From contig CABMCB010000094.1 of assembly GCA_902384455.1 (NCBI GenBank), forward strand, positions 53,305 through 117,304: 64,000 nt of DNA, written 5' to 3'. Positions 62,104-64,000 of the stretch are shown here, in pieces. The notes beneath the pieces are model-generated. The model did not search any database. It saw nothing but the letters and a program-made list of their open reading frames with translations, and had not been told where the DNA came from. Position 1 is the first letter of the stretch; each line of letters begins with the position of its first letter. Source of the stretch: an uncultured archaeon. GTDB taxonomy: Archaea; Altiarchaeota; Altiarchaeia; IMC4; SCGC-AAA252-I15. Position numbers and translations under genes: made by a program.

Positions 62104-64000
62104 TTAGACTCCAACGTAGGATACGTTGAGGGTGTATGGGTTAGGCAGCAAAAGCCCGGAGTTTAAGTGGACGATAGCCCAGTATCGGGCTTCCGTGAGG
62201 TTTTGGAGGACCAACGTCTTTTGAGTCAGACTTGTGGTGTTCCCAGTTTTTAGGATTCCCCCGCCCGGAGACGCAAGATAAAGCTCGATGTCGTTCACTC
62301 CACCCCACGTTAAGGCTAAAGACAATGAAGTCGCATTTGGGTTGTAAAGGAGATAGTAGACGTAGTCTCCGATTGTTCTCTCGTTCACATAAGCGTCATT
62401 TACCGTCCCGTTAATCAAACCTGCGCCGATAAGAGGCACAGTCGCCACGATTGGGACGCGCAACGTCCTGTTAGAATGGTGGACCACCAAAATACCGCCG
62501 TAAACGAAAGGCGCCTGACCCAAAGGCGCAATAAGAGTAAAAGGCGCTGAAACATCACCTCCCGCAGGAAGCGACACGTTACCAGGAAGCGTAAAATAAG
62601 AAGAAGACATAACCACGTCGTTCTCAATGTTGGACAAATTCTCGGCCTCAAACCATACGTATGTCGAATCGTTTCCGTGGTTGATTAAAGAAACGTTTAC
62701 TGTGAGGGGTGTTCCGGGAATCAATTCGGTTTCCAATCTGTCGGTGCCGTTGATTGAAACGTCAACGGTCTCGGTCAGCGCGTTGTATATGTTTACTTCT
62801 CCAGCTCCTGCCTCAAATGTTTTGGCGTCAATCTTTGAGGCTGTATGCATTAGGCGGCTCTTAAAGTCGCGGGCAGACAAATTAGGCATGCCCTCCTTAA
62901 GTAAAGCGGCAACACCTGAAACGTGGGGAGTGGCCATGCTGGTGCCGTCGAACGTGAGGTAGGGAAAAACTGAATGGACGTATGTGCTTGTTATCCTAAA
63001 TCCTGGGGCAGAAACATCCGGGTCAAGGCGGCCGAATGCGCTCGGTCCTCTGCTGCTGAATGCGGTTATTGTGTCGTCTTCTTGCTCTATGGTGCCTCTG
63101 TCGTCTGAGGCGCCGACGGTTATTACGTCCGGGTTGTCGCCGGGTGATGCGACTGTGCCTGTGCCGGGTCCGGCGTTGGCTGCGGCCACAACCGGAACTA
63201 CGCCGTATTCTACTGCTTCTCCTGCCGCTTGGGCCATTGGGTCGTCTGCGCCGTCGTTGGTTATGTTTGGCGGCAAGCCGCCTACGCTCATGCTGAGCAC
63301 GTCAGCGCCTGCGCCTACTGCCCAGTCTATGCCGGCTATGATATTAGAAACTGAGCCGGTGCCTGAGGAATCAAAAACTTTGACTGCAAGAAGCCGAGCG
63401 TCAGGAGCCACACCCAAAAGAGTGCCTTTGGCGGCCACTATGCCGGCGCAGTGGGTTCCGTGTCCGTTGTCGTCCATGGGGTCGGGGTTGGCGTAGCTGA
63501 CAAGATTTACTCCGTCCACTACCTTGCATGTTGTTCCCAAGCACCCTCCTAAGTCTGGGTGGAGGTAGTCTATTCCGGTGTCTATTATTGCGACGGTTAC
63601 ATTTTTGCCTGTGACGCTTAGGTTGCCCCATGCTGCGGAGGCTCCTGTTGAGGGAATCCTCCAGTCCTGCGTTTCATAATCTCCTACTGAGTTGATCAAA
63701 CTAACATTCCGGTCGAAGTAAGCTGATTCCACGTACGGACTCTTAAGCGCCAGCCTTAAATCCGAAGCAATAAACTCCCCTGAAAGGACATTAAGGTACT
63801 TGAGCCGACGCTCAACATGAGACCCCTTGGAAAGCAGGCCTTCAACGCTGTTCTGCTCCTGCTGAATCAATGAAATACTTTGGGAGTCTAATATGCGGCC
63901 TCCTTTTGGTGTCCGGGTTGTTTTTGTTTCTTTGGGGGGGTGTAGGAAGAGTATTGCCTTGATTTTTTCGTCGTCTTGGGCGTTGTTTAATTGGGCGTTC
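62104..64000 (-). CDS. Subtilisin-like serine protease (N-terminus beyond window)
   Basis: At least 632 aa; the frame stays open to the right edge (AILFLHPPKETKTTRTPKGG continues upstream of an in-frame TTG at 63870), so the true start is outside. The upstream part looks like a propeptide. Catalytic triad motifs: VAIIDTGIDYLHPDLGG (Asp), NGHGTHCAGIVAAKG (His) and FDGTSMATPHVSGVAALLK (Ser). After the protease domain come beta-rich domains ending YTLNVSYVGV. Likely secreted. It could mature or degrade the surface proteins encoded around it. It is convergent with the beta-helix gene. Confidence 0.92.
   Translation of the reverse strand, partial: NAQLNNAQDDEKIKAILFLHPPKETKTTRTPKGGRILDSQSISLIQQEQNSVEGLLSKGSHVERRLKYLNVLSGEFIASDLRLALKSPYVESAYFDRNVSLINSVGDYETQDWRIPSTGASAAWGNLSVTGKNVTVAIIDTGIDYLHPDLGGCLGTTCKVVDGVNLVSYANPDPMDDNGHGTHCAGIVAAKGTLLGVAPDARLLAVKVFDSSGTGSVSNIIAGIDWAVGAGADVLSMSVGGLPPNITNDGADDPMAQAAGEAVEYGVVPVVAAANAGPGTGTVASPGDNPDVITVGASDDRGTIEQEDDTITAFSSRGPSAFGRLDPDVSAPGFRITSTYVHSVFPYLTFDGTSMATPHVSGVAALLKEGMPNLSARDFKSRLMHTASKIDAKTFEAGAGEVNIYNALTETVDVSINGTDRLETELIPGTPLTVNVSLINHGNDSTYVWFEAENLSNIENDVVMSSSYFTLPGNVSLPAGGDVSAPFTLIAPLGQAPFVYGGILVVHHSNRTLRVPIVATVPLIGAGLINGTVNDAYVNERTIGDYVYYLLYNPNATSLSLALTWGGVNDIELYLASPGGGILKTGNTTSLTQKTLVLQNLTEARYWAIVHLNSGLLLPNPYTLNVSYVGV

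Overview
The window is archaeal. It encodes transcription factor B, FtsZ, the archaeal Nop5 protein of C/D-box RNPs, a Sec61-beta/SecG homologue, an archaeal-type 2,3-bisphosphoglycerate-independent phosphoglycerate mutase and an archaeal SRP RNA. Several starts lie about 25-30 bases downstream of TATA-like boxes. The large share of Thr-rich, Cys-rich and modular surface proteins, including a DCGGPC-type Cys repeat, resembles DPANN genomes, but the lineage cannot be fixed from sequence reading alone. There are no rRNA or tRNA genes, CRISPR arrays or recognisable insertion sequences.

Layout. (1) 1-9.9 kb, minus strand: a CoA-binding protein, a glutaredoxin, a six-gene Hyf/Ech/complex-I-like membrane cluster, a thioredoxin-CcdA fusion and tfb. 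Both soluble hydrogenase-like subunits have lost every canonical metal-binding cysteine, while the membrane subunits keep their proton-channel residues. (2) 10-14.1 kb, plus strand: a secreted Cys-rich protein, a lipoprotein, a TauE-like permease, an unknown gene and an AbrB-PhoU regulator, with a 440-base spacer holding a hairpin repeat and a possible broken small gene. (3) 14.1-26.5 kb, minus strand: a surface-protein operon. It contains a four-member tandem family of anchored proteins interleaved with tiny secreted proteins, a secreted PHP metallohydrolase-like protein, a tail-fibre-like protein and a mucin-like lamin-tail-domain protein, headed by a micro-operon (97-aa protein, AbrB-like protein, 28-aa membrane peptide). 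(4) 26.6-37 kb, minus: an unknown gene, a methyltransferase and two secreted proteins, one of 2,563 aa. (5) 37.1-47.3 kb: Sec61-beta, a large sensor kinase, SRP RNA, ftsZ, two tandem unknown paralogues, apgM, a GNAT acetyltransferase and two glycosyltransferases. (6) 47.3-64 kb: more surface proteins, nop5, two C/D-box sRNA genes, a beta-helix protein and a subtilase running off the right edge.

How the genes fit together. Most of the coding length goes to building, anchoring and possibly processing a complex cell surface. Three otherwise unrelated secreted proteins end within a few residues of the same GWNL-x-x-x-P motif, which may be an undescribed C-terminal signal. Nop5 and the two sRNAs belong to the same RNA-methylation machinery. 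The hydrogenase-like cluster is the best candidate for a novel system: an apparently metal-free ion-translocating complex flanked by thiol-redox proteins. Genes also switch between NNA/NNC and NNG/NNT codon choice in blocks that do not follow gene boundaries.
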